Counted from the first letter of the stretch, positions 43,886 through 53,432 are shown. The stretch is DNA of 64,000 nucleotides from Actinoplanes campanulatus (GCF_014647795.1 NZ_BMPW01000009.1:1-64000); one strand, 5' to 3'. Translations and numbers: made by a program. The notes: generated by a model not told the origin, from the letters alone.

Positions 43886-45049
43886 CGGCAACCGGTCCGG
43901 TCCCTGGGTGCCGATCGGGGGCCGCCAGCTCACCTCGCCGGCGACGACCGGCGGCCCGAAACGGCGGGTCAGGACCGGGAGCGCCTCCCGCAACTGGGCG
44001 TGGGCCAGCGCCGACCCCAGGCAGTAGTGCGGACCGGCGCCGAACTGGAGCAGCGGCGCCTCGCGGACGGCCGTGATGTCGAAGGACCGTCCACCGGGAT
44101 AGGCGCGCGGATCCCGCTGCGCGGTCGGCACGGCGATGGTCATGAAGGTCCCCGTGGTGACCGGCAGCCCATGGAAGGTGAAGTCCTCGGTCGCGCGGCG
44201 GAACACGCTCGCCGCCGACGGCCGCCAGCGCATCGTCTCGATGACGGCGCGGTCGGCCAGTTCGGGCCGGTCGCGCAGCAGCGTCCACTGTCCGGGGTGG
44301 TCGGTGAAGCAGACCATCGCGTTGGAGAACTGGTGGCTCGTGTTGTCGTGGGCGCCGAAGACCAGGGTGACCAGCAGGTTGCGCAGCTCCTCCCGGGTGA
44401 CCGTCGCGTCGACCTGCCAGGCGGCGACCATGTGCGAGATCAGGTCGTCGGCCGGATGCTTCGACCTCTCGTCGATCAGCGTGTCGATGTAGCCGCTCAG
44501 CCCCACCACGGCCCGTTCCACGCGTGCCGCGGTGTCCCCGCCGGCGGCCAGGGCGAAGATCAGGCCGATGTCGCTGGACCAGGTGCTGAAGAGGTCGTGG
44601 TCGGCGGCGGGCACACCGAGCAGTTCGCTCATCACCGCCAGCGGCAGCCGATCGGCGAACGCGCCGGCGAATTCGGTCTCACCGGCCTCGGCGATCTCGT
44701 CGGCCAGTGCCTCGGCCGTCGCCCGGATGAACGGCCGCAGCCCGTCGACGGTGCGGGGTGTGAAGGCCCGCCCGACGATACCGCGCAAACGGCGGTGGTC
44801 GGCGCCGTCGTGGTTGACGACCATCGGCACCCACCAGTCGTAGATCGGCCCGGAGGTGATGCCGTCCCGCCGCAGAAAGCCGTCGCCGCCGTGGTCGAGG
44901 CGCCGGTCCCGGAGTATCTCCTGCGCCTCCGCGTGGCGCAGCACGATCGGCCCGAGTGGACTGTCGGCAAACCAGCCGGCGTCCTGTGCGGCCAGCACCT
45001 CCGGTGCGGCGAAGTCGAACGCCGGATCGACGACATTGAGGAACGGCAT
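43862..45049 (-). CDS. Cytochrome P450
   Basis: 395 residues, a typical soluble bacterial P450. I-helix oxygen motif FGAHDNTSHQ (acid-alcohol pair modified to D-N-T), ExxR in ETMRWRP, and the heme loop FGAGPHYCLG with Cys343. Its sequence style resembles CYP families of natural-product and steroid metabolism in actinomycetes, but the substrate is unknown. No ferredoxin gene is adjacent. ATG at 45,049 with a GAGGGGG ribosome site. Confidence 0.92.
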   Translation of the reverse strand: MPFLNVVDPAFDFAAPEVLAAQDAGWFADSPLGPIVLRHAEAQEILRDRRLDHGGDGFLRRDGITSGPIYDWWVPMVVNHDGADHRRLRGIVGRAFTPRTVDGLRPFIRATAEALADEIAEAGETEFAGAFADRLPLAVMSELLGVPAADHDLFSTWSSDIGLIFALAAGGDTAARVERAVVGLSGYIDTLIDERSKHPADDLISHMVAAWQVDATVTREELRNLLVTLVFGAHDNTSHQFSNAMVCFTDHPGQWTLLRDRPELADRAVIETMRWRPSAASVFRRATEDFTFHGLPVTTGTFMTIAVPTAQRDPRAYPGGRSFDITAVREAPLLQFGAGPHYCLGSALAHAQLREALPVLTRRFGPPVVAGEVSWRPPIGTQGPDRLPLRFAVAG

Positions 45050-45187
45050 GCGGGACCCCCTCGGCCGGTCAGACAGACGTCACCGAGTGTGCCCTGCCGA
45101 TTACCAAGAGCGGAAGCCGATCGTGCCCGGGCGACATCCCGCCGGAGGCGGCGCCCGGGCATCGATCAGCCCACCCGGGAACGGCTG

Positions 45188-46097
45188 TCAGGCGTCGATG
45201 GCCTGGTAGATGGTGGTCCAGAAATCGTGGAAGGCGTGGGCCGACGCCGAGTTCGAGGCGCCCACCTGGGTGAGCAGCACGCCGACCAGACCGTGCTGCG
45301 GGTCGGCGTAGGTGGAGGTGCCCGAGCCGCCGTCCCAGCCGAACTGGCCGACCGGGGCGTAGTCGCCGCGGTAGGTGCGCACCGCCATGCCGAAGCCCCA
45401 GCCGCCGTGCTGGCCCTGGCCGAAGGAGATGTGTACGTTGTCGCGGGCCATGGCGGTGCGGGCGGTGTTCTGTTCGGTGGTGAGCCGCGGGGTGGTCATC
45501 AGTTCGACCGCCGGGCGGGACAGGATGCCGTCGCCGCCGTTGAGCAGCATCCGGAAGTAGGCGAGGTAGTCGTCGGCCGTCGACACCAGGCCACCGCCGC
45601 CGCCGGTGAAGGTGGGCGGGGAGGACCAGCGGCCGCCCTTCGCCTCGTCCCAGACGAGGAACTCGCCGGTCTGCGGGTCGGGGGCGTAGAGGGTGGGCAG
45701 CCGGTCGATGTCCTCGGCGGGCACGTGGAAGCCGGTGTCGGTCATGCCGAGCGGGCCGAAGACCCGCTCGGACAGGAACGACTCGAACGACTGGCCGGTG
45801 ACCCGGGCGACGAGCACCCCGAGCAGGTCGCTGGCGATGTGGTACTGCCAGCGCTCGCCGGGCTGGTGCATCGACCGGGTCGTCGAGCCGCAGCCGGCAC
45901 TCGTCCAGCAGGATCATCCCGGCCGCCACGGTGACCGGCTTGGACGTGGACGCCATCCGGAAGATGGTGTCCCGCTGGATCGCCGCGCCACCGTCGTGAC
46001 GCATGGTGCCGAGCGCCTCCACGTGGGTCTCGTCGCCCCGGCTGACCAGTGCGACGAGCCCGGGGATCCGGCCGGAGTCGACATGCCGCGCGAGCAC
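45188..46097 (-). pseudogene. Serine beta-lactamase-like hydrolase, internal deletion and frameshift
   Basis: The N-terminal part (GTG 46,097 to about 45,885) has MASTSKPVTVAAGMILLDEC with the S-x-x-K nucleophile and RLRLDDPVD; the family then continues with about 90 residues ending in a PP-G-x-x-W-x-Y segment. Here the DNA passes directly to HQPGERWQYHIASDLLGVLV in another frame (45,871 to 45,188), which is otherwise intact to the C-terminus (FGWDGGSGTSTYADP). So roughly 90 codons were lost and the frame broken. A short protein starting at 45,871 would lack the nucleophile. Confidence 0.8.
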
Positions 46098-46203
46098 GTC
46101 ACGTCACCGTTGTAGTCCGGCCGGTGAGAATCGAGTCATCGGAGAGTTCCTCTCGGGTGAGTGTCCTAAGTGTTCTCAGGATTCGAGAGGGTCCTTGTGG
46201 CGA

Positions 46204-47001
46204 TCAATAGTGGACATCGCTGAGATCGAGCAGGTCCGCGGCCAGGGCGCGCGCCGGGGAGAGGGAGGCGGCGTCGAGGTCGCGGAAGAGCTTCTGGGCG
46301 CGGACGGCGGGCCAGCCGGCCGGCAGGTGCTCGACCGGCAGGCGGGGGTCGCGGCGGATCGCGCCGAGCCATTCGGCGATCAGGCTGAGCCGCGCGGCCA
46401 GCGGGTCGGGGTACGGCGCGGGGCCCTCCCACCGGTCCAGGAAGTCCTGGTAGCGGGCGGCCAGCCCGGCCAGGTCGTACGCGTCGCTGACCATCTGTCC
46501 GATGTCGGTCAGGTCCGCGGCCCGGGCGTGGAAGACGCGGGCGTGGGCGGACAGCCCGAGACCGTCCACGATGTCTTGCGCCGCGACGGCTCCGGGCGCG
46601 ATCCACAGCCCGCCCTGCAAGGGCCCGAACCCGGACCATGCGAGCTGTGAGCGCAGGTCGTGGCGTTGCCGCTGCCAGGATTCGGGCAGTGAGAAGCAGA
46701 GCAGCGTCCACGTGCCGTCCCAGCGGTCGTTGACGGCGCCGGTCTCCCAGATGCGGGCGCGGCCGTCGCGCAGGATTTCGGCGGCGCGCGGGGTGAGACC
46801 GAAATACATCTTGCGGCCGTCGCGCTGCCGGTGCAGCAGACCGCGGTTGACCATGCGGGTGAGGGTGGACCGGGTGGCGTGCGAGGAGATGCCGAGCCGG
46901 TCCAGCACGTCGATCACGCTGCCGGAGAAGACGCACACGTCCCGGTCCAGCACGAAATCGCCGAGCAGCATGAGCATCAGCGTCTGTGGATTCGACGGCA
47001 T
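46204..47001 (-). CDS. PaaX-family transcriptional regulator
   Basis: 265 residues with the winged-helix N-terminal domain (TLMLMLLGDFVLDRDVCVFS, ATRSTLTRMVNRGLLHRQRD) and the PaaX middle and C-terminal domains (WDGTWTLLCFSLPESWQRQR, PDPLAARLSLIAEWLG). PaaX repressors respond to acyl-CoA thioesters, phenylacetyl-CoA in the model case. It is divergent from the livKGFHM operon, with an inverted repeat across the promoter in between, so it probably controls that operon and itself. ATG at 47,001. Confidence 0.88.
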   Translation of the reverse strand: MPSNPQTLMLMLLGDFVLDRDVCVFSGSVIDVLDRLGISSHATRSTLTRMVNRGLLHRQRDGRKMYFGLTPRAAEILRDGRARIWETGAVNDRWDGTWTLLCFSLPESWQRQRHDLRSQLAWSGFGPLQGGLWIAPGAVAAQDIVDGLGLSAHARVFHARAADLTDIGQMVSDAYDLAGLAARYQDFLDRWEGPAPYPDPLAARLSLIAEWLGAIRRDPRLPVEHLPAGWPAVRAQKLFRDLDAASLSPARALAADLLDLSDVHY

Positions 47002-47010
47002 GGGCTAGAT

Positions 47011-47052
47011 GTTAGGCACATTCTTGACGGCTGTGTAGGGAAAGCCTAACTT
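47011..47052 (+). promoter_or_regulatory. Promoter of liv operon with inverted repeat
   Basis: TTGACG (47,024-47,029), a 17-base spacer and TAACTT (47,047-47,052) form a good sigma-70-type promoter reading into livK. GTTAGGC (47,011-47,017) and its complement GCCTAAC (47,044-47,050) flank the -35 box and overlap the -10 box, a layout suited to repression by the adjacent PaaX-like protein. Confidence 0.6.
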
Positions 47053-47091
47053 CGATGTCCTGTAACGCACCGGTAACCCGTGGAGGTCATC

Positions 47092-48255
47092 GTGCGCAGA
47101 ATCGGATCCCTACTCCTGACACTCACCCTCGCCACGGCCGCCTGCGGCGGCGAAACCGGCGACGAGAGCAACGACGTGATCAAGGTCGGTCAGATCGTCT
47201 CGCTGACCGGCAACTACTCCCCGCTCGGCAGCGAGAACCAGAAATCGGTGGCCCTCGCGGTCGAGAAGATCAACGCGGCCGGCGGCATCGGCGGCCGCCG
47301 GATCGAACTCGCCGTCCGTGACGACAAGAGCCTGCCCGACCAGGCCGTCCTCGCCTTCAACGAGCTCAAGGACGACTCCGACGCGATCATCGGCTCGCCG
47401 TTCAGCAACTCGGCGCTGGCCACCATCCCGCTCGTCGACCGCGAGGAGATCCCCTACATCTCGCTCACCCCGGCGGACGAGCAGGTCAACCCGGTTCATC
47501 CGTACGTCTTCGTCGTCCCCGCCCTGTCCGGCACCTACGCCCAGGCCGCCCTGGAGTACTTCCAGGACCGGAAACTCACCCGGATCGCCGTCGCCTACGA
47601 CACCAAGAGCAGCTACGCGGTCGCCGGATTCAAAGGCCTTCAATCAAAGGCCTCCCAGTACGGCGTGACGCTCGGCCCGATCGAGGAGTTCCAGACCACC
47701 GCCACCGAGTTCGGCGCCATCTTCACCCACGTGCGGTCGTCCGACGCCCAGGCCCTGATGCTGTGGGCCACCGGCGCGCCGGCCGTCGCCATCACCAAGC
47801 AGTACGCCGCCTCGGGCCTCACCATCCCACTCGTCCTGACCGGCTCGCAGGCCAGCAGACTCTTCCTGGAACCGGCCGGCCCGGCCGCCGAGGGCGCCAC
47901 CATCGCCAGCAGCGTCGGCGTCGTCGGCGAACACCTCCCGGCCGGCGAACTGAAGACCGCCGTCGACGAGCTGACCAGCGCGTTCACCACCAGGTACGGC
48001 TACCCGCCGCCGCAGTTCGCGCAGGACGGCTACAGCGGCGTGAAACTGCTCGCGGCCGCCATCGAGAAGGCCGGCGGCACCGATGCGAAGAAGGTCCGCG
48101 ACGCCCTCGCTGGTCTCACTCTCACCACCCCCAACGGCACCTACAGATACTCGGCCACCGACCACTCCGGCCTGACCACCGAGTTCATCTCGATCAACAC
48201 GATCGAGGGTGGCAAGTTCGTCCCCACCGACTTCTCCAAGGGACGATTCCGGTGA
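47092..48255 (+). CDS. livK: Branched-chain-type ABC transporter substrate-binding lipoprotein
   Basis: 387 residues. Signal peptide ending in the lipobox LATAAC with Cys at about 18, then the LivJ/LivK-type Peripla_BP_6 fold: VIKVGQIVSLTGNYSPLGSE, INAAGGIGGRRIELAVRDDK and so on to FVPTDFSKGRFR. The GTG at 47,092 is placed 5 bases after GGAGGTC. The stop overlaps the ATPase gene (GTGA). Ligand could be a branched-chain amino acid, an amide, or an aromatic acid given the PaaX-type neighbour. Confidence 0.88.
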   Translation: MRRIGSLLLTLTLATAACGGETGDESNDVIKVGQIVSLTGNYSPLGSENQKSVALAVEKINAAGGIGGRRIELAVRDDKSLPDQAVLAFNELKDDSDAIIGSPFSNSALATIPLVDREEIPYISLTPADEQVNPVHPYVFVVPALSGTYAQAALEYFQDRKLTRIAVAYDTKSSYAVAGFKGLQSKASQYGVTLGPIEEFQTTATEFGAIFTHVRSSDAQALMLWATGAPAVAITKQYAASGLTIPLVLTGSQASRLFLEPAGPAAEGATIASSVGVVGEHLPAGELKTAVDELTSAFTTRYGYPPPQFAQDGYSGVKLLAAAIEKAGGTDAKKVRDALAGLTLTTPNGTYRYSATDHSGLTTEFISINTIEGGKFVPTDFSKGRFR

Positions 48256-49088
48256 GACTGACCGTCGACGGGGTCTCCCGCGCGTTCGGCGGCGTCTACG
48301 CCGTCCGCGACGTGAGCCTCACTGTCGAACCGGGCGAGCTGCGCGCTGTCATCGGACCGAACGGCGCCGGAAAGTCGACGCTGTTCGCCCTGATCGGCGG
48401 CCAGCTCGCCCCGGACACCGGAAGCGTGGCGCTCGACGGCGAACCCGTCGAGCGCCTCCCCGCCCACCGGCGCGCCGCCCGCGGCGTCGGCATCGTCTTC
48501 CAGGCCGCCCGCACCTTCCACGGCATGACCGCCCTCGAGAACGTCATGGTCGGCGCGCACGCCACCACCCGGTCCGGCTTCCTCTCGGCCGCCCTGCGCC
48601 TGCCCGGCCACCACCGCGAGGAACGCCACATCCGGCACCGCGCCCTCGCCTGCCTCGACCGCACCGGCCTCGCCGCCTGGGCACACCGCCCCGCCGAGGA
48701 ACTCCCCCTCGGCCAGCAGCGCGCCCTCCAACTCGCCCGCGCCCTCTGCGGCGAGCCCCGCCTTCTGCTGCTCGACGAACCCGCCTCCGGACTGCGCGCC
48801 GCCGAACGCGAACACCTGGCCACCCTCATCGCCGGCCTGCGCGCCGAAGGCCGCACCATCCTCCTGGTCGAACACGACGTCGCCTTCGTGATGCGCCTCG
48901 CCGACCGGATCACCGTCCTCGACCTCGGCCGGGTCATCGCCGAAGGCGCCCCCGCCGAGGTCCGCGCCGACCCCCGGGTCATCGCCGCCTACCTGGGTCC
49001 CACGGCCGAGAATTCCGAGATCAAGACCGACCCCGCGATGGTACGGCCACCCGCGCCCCGATCCGGCGACAGAGGTGTCCACCCGTGA
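48252..49088 (+). CDS. livG: ABC transporter ATP-binding protein LivG
   Basis: 278 residues. Walker A IGPNGAGKST, the LivG-type signature LPLGQQRALQLARAL, Walker B LLLLDEPASG, and the switch VEHDVAF. The C-terminal extension beyond AAYLG is rich in Pro and charged residues. Start GTG 48,252 overlaps livK; GTGA overlap with livF. Confidence 0.9.
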   Translation: MRLTVDGVSRAFGGVYAVRDVSLTVEPGELRAVIGPNGAGKSTLFALIGGQLAPDTGSVALDGEPVERLPAHRRAARGVGIVFQAARTFHGMTALENVMVGAHATTRSGFLSAALRLPGHHREERHIRHRALACLDRTGLAAWAHRPAEELPLGQQRALQLARALCGEPRLLLLDEPASGLRAAEREHLATLIAGLRAEGRTILLVEHDVAFVMRLADRITVLDLGRVIAEGAPAEVRADPRVIAAYLGPTAENSEIKTDPAMVRPPAPRSGDRGVHP

Positions 49089-49768
49089 CCGCCGTCGTCG
49101 AGACCCGTGCCCTGACCGTCCGGTACTCCGGCGCCACCGCCCTCGACGGCGTCGACCTGACCGTCCACGACCACGAGATGGTCGCCCTCATCGGCGCCAA
49201 CGGAGCCGGCAAGTCCACCCTGGTCAAAGCCCTCTCCGGGCTGCTGCGGCCGGACTCCGGCACGATCACCGTCTCCGGCCGCCTCGCCCAGGTCCCCGAG
49301 GGCCGGGAGATGTTCGGCGACCTCACCGTCGACGACAACCTGCGCCTCGGCGGCTGGCGCAACGGCCGCGGCGGGCGCGACACCACCGGCGTCTACGAAC
49401 TGCTGCCCGAACTGGCCGGCATCCGCACCCGCAGGGCCGGCGCGCTCTCCGGCGGGCAGCAGCAGATGGTCGCCATCGGCCGCGCCCTGATGGCCCGCCC
49501 CGACATCCTGGTCATCGACGAACTCAGCCTCGGCCTCGCCCCACTGATCGTCACCACCCTCGTCGGCCATCTGCGCGCCCTCAACACCGACCGCGGCCTC
49601 GCCGTCCTGCTCATCGAACAGAACGCCCGCCTCGCCCTCGACCTGTGCGACCGCGCGTACGTCCTGGAAGCCGGCCGGATCGCCCTGCACGGCCGCGCCG
49701 CCGCCCTGGCCCGCGACCCCCGCGTCGCCGCCGCCTACCTGGGCGGCCACATCGAGGTGACCTCATGA
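49085..49768 (+). CDS. livF: ABC transporter ATP-binding protein LivF
   Basis: 227 residues, shorter than LivG as is usual. Walker A IGANGAGKST, signature LSGGQQQMVAIGRAL, Walker B ILVIDELSLG, switch LIEQNAR. Q-loop region reads AQVPEGREMF, typical of LivF. GTG start overlapping livG; ATGA overlap to livH. Confidence 0.92.
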   Translation: MTAVVETRALTVRYSGATALDGVDLTVHDHEMVALIGANGAGKSTLVKALSGLLRPDSGTITVSGRLAQVPEGREMFGDLTVDDNLRLGGWRNGRGGRDTTGVYELLPELAGIRTRRAGALSGGQQQMVAIGRALMARPDILVIDELSLGLAPLIVTTLVGHLRALNTDRGLAVLLIEQNARLALDLCDRAYVLEAGRIALHGRAAALARDPRVAAAYLGGHIEVTS

Positions 49769-50625
49769 GCGACCTGATCGGGTACCTGGTCACCGGGCTC
49801 GGTATCGGGGCCGGGTTCGCGCTGGTCGCCAGCGGGCTCGTGGCGATCTACCGGGTCACCCGGGTGGTCAACTTCGCCCAGGGCGCGTTCGCCGTGCTCG
49901 CCGCCATGCTGGCCGCCTCCCTGCTCGGCGCCGGCGTCCCGCACGGCCTCGCCGAACTCGGCGGCGTCACGCTCGGCGCACTCACCGGCCTCATCGTCGG
50001 CGCCGTCGCGATCGGGCGCCCCGGCACCAGCCCCGGAACCTCGCTTATCGTCACCCTCGGACTGGGCGTGCTGGCGTACGCCGTAGAGATCCTGATCTGG
50101 GGAGACCAGCCACGCTCCTATCCGGGCGTGCCCGGCGTGGCCGACCTGGCCGGCGCCCGGCTCCAGGCCCACTACCTGCTGATCATCGCGGTGACCGCGC
50201 CGGTCTTCGCCCTGATGGCCTGGTTCTTCACCCGCACCGACCTGGGCCGGGCGCTGTCCGCCTGCGCCTCCAACCGCTACGCCGCCCAGGTCGTCGGCAT
50301 CGACGTACGCCGGATGGGCCTGCTCGCCTTCACCATCGGCGGCGCCCTCGGCGGCCTCGCCGGAGTCCTCACCACACCGGTGCAGCAGGTCACTTTCGAC
50401 AGTGACGTCGCTCTGATCGTCAACGGTTTCGCCGCCGCCGTCCTCGGCGGCCTCACCCGGCCGGTGATCGCCCTCGCCGGCGGGCTCCTGCTCGGCGTGG
50501 CACAGACCCTGGCCGCCGGCTACGGCGGCGGCGCCTACCAGGTGGAGGTGGCCCTCGTGCTGATGCTCACCGTCATGATCGTCCAGGCGGCCCGCACCGG
50601 GCCGGTCGCGGAGACCGCCCGATGA
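49765..50625 (+). CDS. livH: ABC transporter permease LivH
   Basis: 286 residues with about eight TM helices. LivH hallmarks: GFALVASGLVAIYRVTRVVN followed by FAQGAF, RALSACASNRYAAQVVGIDV, and GALGGLAGVL. ATG 49,765 overlaps livF. Confidence 0.9.
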   Translation: MSDLIGYLVTGLGIGAGFALVASGLVAIYRVTRVVNFAQGAFAVLAAMLAASLLGAGVPHGLAELGGVTLGALTGLIVGAVAIGRPGTSPGTSLIVTLGLGVLAYAVEILIWGDQPRSYPGVPGVADLAGARLQAHYLLIIAVTAPVFALMAWFFTRTDLGRALSACASNRYAAQVVGIDVRRMGLLAFTIGGALGGLAGVLTTPVQQVTFDSDVALIVNGFAAAVLGGLTRPVIALAGGLLLGVAQTLAAGYGGGAYQVEVALVLMLTVMIVQAARTGPVAETAR

Positions 50626-51599
50626 GGCGCCGGCTCCCGGCCGTGCTGCTGCTCGCGGTGCTCACCCTGCTGCCGCCGCTCCTCCCGGAACGGCATCTCG
50701 CGACGTTCGTGCTGCTCGCGCTCGCCGCGACGGTCACCGTCGGCGTCTCGCTGTTGATGGGGTACGCGGGACAGGTCTCGCTGGGACAGGCCTCCTTCTA
50801 CGCGATCGGGGCGTACGCGGCCGGCCTGCTCGCCGTCCACGGAGTCCCGCCCCTGCTCGGCCTGCTCGCCGCCCCGGTGATCGCGGCGGTCGCGGCCACC
50901 CTGCTCGGGGCGCCACTGCTCCGGCTACGCGGCCACCACCTGGCCTTCGCCACCCTGGCGGTACAGCTCATCCTGCTGTCCCTGCTCGCCCAGGCCGACT
51001 GGGCGGGCGGCGCGATCGGCCTCCAGGGCATCCCACGGTTCTCGATCGGCGGCTTCGAACTGCGTGAGGACCTCGGTTACGCGTACGCCGCAGGGTTCGT
51101 CCTGATGATCGCCGTGCTGATCGCGCGCAACGTGATCGAGTCCCGCGCGGGCCGCGGCATGCGCGCCGCCGCCACGAGCGAGACGGCCGCCGCGGCCAGC
51201 GGTGTGGCGATCGGCGGCTATCGGCTGGCGGTGTTCGCCCTGTCCGCCGCCTTCGCCGGCCTGGCCGGTGGCGTCTACGCCTTCTACCTGGGATATCTGG
51301 CGCCCGGCTCGTTCCCGGTGCTGCTGTCCATCGAGTTCGTGGTGATGGCGGTGGTCGGCGGCCTGGGCACGATCGCCGGCCCGCTGGTCGGCGCTTCCGT
51401 GATCGTCCTGCTGGTGCAGGCGCTCAACACCCTGGGCACCCAGCCGGGCATGCCCGGCTACGCCCCGGCCGTCCTCTCCTACGCCGTCTACGCCATCGTC
51501 CTGATCGTCTGCGTCCTCTACCTCCCGAAGGGCCTGGTTCCGCCCATCCGTGACCGCCTTTCCGTTCGGCCCGCAACACCGGCCCCCGATCATGTTTAG
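50622..51599 (+). CDS. livM: ABC transporter permease LivM
   Basis: 325 residues, about nine TM helices. Hallmarks: VTVGVSLLMGYAGQVSLGQA, RLRGHHLAFATLAVQLILLS, RGMRAAATSETAAAASGVAI, and VVGGLGTIAGPLVGA. Last gene of the five-gene transporter operon; its TAG stop forms the left end of a palindrome upstream of the toxin gene. Confidence 0.9.
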   Translation: MRRRLPAVLLLAVLTLLPPLLPERHLATFVLLALAATVTVGVSLLMGYAGQVSLGQASFYAIGAYAAGLLAVHGVPPLLGLLAAPVIAAVAATLLGAPLLRLRGHHLAFATLAVQLILLSLLAQADWAGGAIGLQGIPRFSIGGFELREDLGYAYAAGFVLMIAVLIARNVIESRAGRGMRAAATSETAAAASGVAIGGYRLAVFALSAAFAGLAGGVYAFYLGYLAPGSFPVLLSIEFVVMAVVGGLGTIAGPLVGASVIVLLVQALNTLGTQPGMPGYAPAVLSYAVYAIVLIVCVLYLPKGLVPPIRDRLSVRPATPAPDHV

Positions 51600-51608
51600 C
51601 TCGAGCTA
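51597..51608. promoter_or_regulatory. Palindrome TAGCTCGAGCTA, likely HigA operator
   Basis: Perfect 12-bp palindrome ending 10 bases before the toxin ATG. Xre-type antitoxins usually bind such a site to repress their own operon. Confidence 0.55.
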
Positions 51609-51618
51609 TAGTCGCTGA

Positions 51619-52014
51619 ATGCCGGACTCGCAGAGCCGCCGCTGGTCGATTCGCACCACAGGTCAGGTTCGTGACTGGCTCAGAGCGTTACGGCAGGCAG
51701 ACCAGCAGACCTACCGATCCGTGAACATCGCGGTTGACATGCTCGCCGAGATCGGACCGGGTCTGGGACGCCCGTTGGTCGACACCCTGACCGGAACGGT
51801 GATCAGTAACCTCAAGGAGTTGCGTCCCAGGTCGGGCCGTGACGTCGCGATCCGGATCATCTTCGTGTTCGACCCGTGGTCGCAGGCGGTGCTCCTGATC
51901 GCGGGAAACAAGGCGGGTAACTGGGATCGCTGGTATCGGTCGGCGATACCAGCGGCAGAGGTGGCGTATGACGCCTGGCTTGCGGAAGAGCGGAAGAGGC
52001 GGGGTGACTCATGA
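51619..52014 (+). CDS. higB: RelE/HigB-type toxin
   Basis: 131 residues of the phage-derived Gp49/HigB class: an N-terminal helical hairpin (RTTGQVRDWLRALRQADQQT), then the beta-sheet core LKELRPRSGRDVAIRIIFVF with AVLLIAGNKAGNW, and a helical end. HigB toxins are ribosome-dependent mRNA nucleases. ATG at 51,619. The antitoxin gene overlaps its stop (ATGA); toxin-first order is characteristic of HigBA. Confidence 0.85.
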   Translation: MPDSQSRRWSIRTTGQVRDWLRALRQADQQTYRSVNIAVDMLAEIGPGLGRPLVDTLTGTVISNLKELRPRSGRDVAIRIIFVFDPWSQAVLLIAGNKAGNWDRWYRSAIPAAEVAYDAWLAEERKRRGDS

Positions 52015-52325
52015 CTGAGTTTCACGACTGGGACGACATTCGGGCGGAGCTGCACGACGGGGATGACGAGGCCCTTGTGCGGGAGCGCGCGCGGACCGAG
52101 GCCTGGGTCAGTGCGTACCACCTCGCGGAGGAGCGGCAGCGCCTCGGGATGACGCAGCGGCAGGTTGCCGAGTTGATGGGGGTGACGCCGGGGCGGGTCA
52201 GCCAGATCGAGAACGGCGACCTCGATGTGAACGAGGTCGCCACCCTCAGCCGTTATGCCCGGGCGTTGGGCGCCCGCATGCGGATCATCTTCGACTACGG
52301 CGACGATCTTCGGCAGATTGCCTGA
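52011..52325 (+). CDS. higA: Xre-family antitoxin HigA
   Basis: 104 residues. A helix-turn-helix of the Cro/C1 type occupies 40-95 (LGMTQRQVAELMGVTPGRVS, QIENGDLDVNEVATLSRYAR). The N-terminus is acidic and should wrap the toxin. Coupled to higB. Its stop abuts the stop of the convergent hydrolase gene. Confidence 0.88.
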   Translation: MTEFHDWDDIRAELHDGDDEALVRERARTEAWVSAYHLAEERQRLGMTQRQVAELMGVTPGRVSQIENGDLDVNEVATLSRYARALGARMRIIFDYGDDLRQIA

Positions 52326-53198
52326 TCAGGCCCTGTCGAGGGTTTCTCGGAGGGTGGCGGCGAACGGGCCCGGATCGCCGTGCTGGCCGAATTCGCCGCC
52401 GAGGAAGCCGGCGTGGTTGCCCGGGAAGACGGTGGGTTCGAGGCCGAGACGGCCGGCGACCGCGAGGCCGCCCCGGTGGGCCAGCTCGTCGGTGGACTCG
52501 GCGCCCACCCCGATCACGATGCGGGTCGACGCGGCGCGCAGGGCGTCGAAGTCCGGCTCGTAAAGGCAGCAGGTCACCAGGTTCTGGCCGAGCAGCACGT
52601 CGTCGCGGGAGCCGTCGTCGTCGGCGGGCAGGCCGAAGGCGGCCGGGGCGGGGCCGGGGCGCGAGACGAAATCGGCCGGGACCGGGCCCTTCAACGAGAC
52701 GATCTCGATGAACTTGACCATCGCCGGGCCCAGGCCGGACTTCTGGTACAGCTCGCGGATGCCGTTGACCGCGGCCACCGCGGTCTCGTGGTCGTCCAGC
52801 AGCCGCGTGGTCGGTGGCTCGTGGGCGGCCAGCACCCGGATCAGGCCGGGATGCGCGGCCACCAGGGCCAGCGCGTTGACCGCGCCGCCGCTGCTGGCGA
52901 ACAGGTCGACCGGGCCGCCGCCGGCCGCCTCGATCACCCGGCGTACGTCGTCGGCGTGCTGCTCCGGCGTCGACTCCGGCGCCGGATCGGTGCGAACGCT
53001 GCGGCCGGTGCCGCGCGGGTCGTAGGTGATGACGGTCCGGTCGGTGAAGTGGCCGGCCAGGGTGACGAAGCCGGAAGCGTCCATCGGCGAGCCGATCAAC
53101 AACAGCGGGGGAGCGGTGGCCGGGGTGGCCGGCTCACGGACGTCGTAGCGCAGAACCGCGCCGGGAACCTCGAGGGTGTGCGTCACGGGTTCGGTCAT
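52326..53198 (-). CDS. Alpha/beta hydrolase
   Basis: 290 residues. Oxyanion region LLLIGSPMDASG, strand-turn TYDPRGTGRSVRTDP, nucleophile elbow FASSGGAV with Ser as the usual G-x-S-x-G variant, and a late His in GNHAGFLGG. Closest in style to the proline-iminopeptidase/haloalkane-dehalogenase group; the substrate is unknown. ATG near 53,198. Convergent with higA. Confidence 0.85.
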   Translation of the reverse strand: MTEPVTHTLEVPGAVLRYDVREPATPATAPPLLLIGSPMDASGFVTLAGHFTDRTVITYDPRGTGRSVRTDPAPESTPEQHADDVRRVIEAAGGGPVDLFASSGGAVNALALVAAHPGLIRVLAAHEPPTTRLLDDHETAVAAVNGIRELYQKSGLGPAMVKFIEIVSLKGPVPADFVSRPGPAPAAFGLPADDDGSRDDVLLGQNLVTCCLYEPDFDALRAASTRIVIGVGAESTDELAHRGGLAVAGRLGLEPTVFPGNHAGFLGGEFGQHGDPGPFAATLRETLDRA

Positions 53199-53432
53199 GA
53201 CCCGACACTATCCGCCGTAACCGGGCGACCACGGCTCCACCGTGATCTGCCCGGCGTGTCCGTCGGCCGGCCGCCGCACCAGCGTGAACGATTCCGCGCC
53301 GGTTCTGGCCGCCCGCGAGATCGACGGAGATCTCCGTCGTTGTCCATCGTCACATCGTCCGGTGTCCGATCGAACCATGTAAGGACAGCGATGTAGGTTA
53401 CGGTCGCCGAGTCGATCAGAGGGGGAGCGATC

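Noticed and set aside
44000-45934. 644-codon plus-strand frame opposite the P450 and hydrolase remnant
   Set aside because: Runs across two genes in antisense with low-complexity composition.
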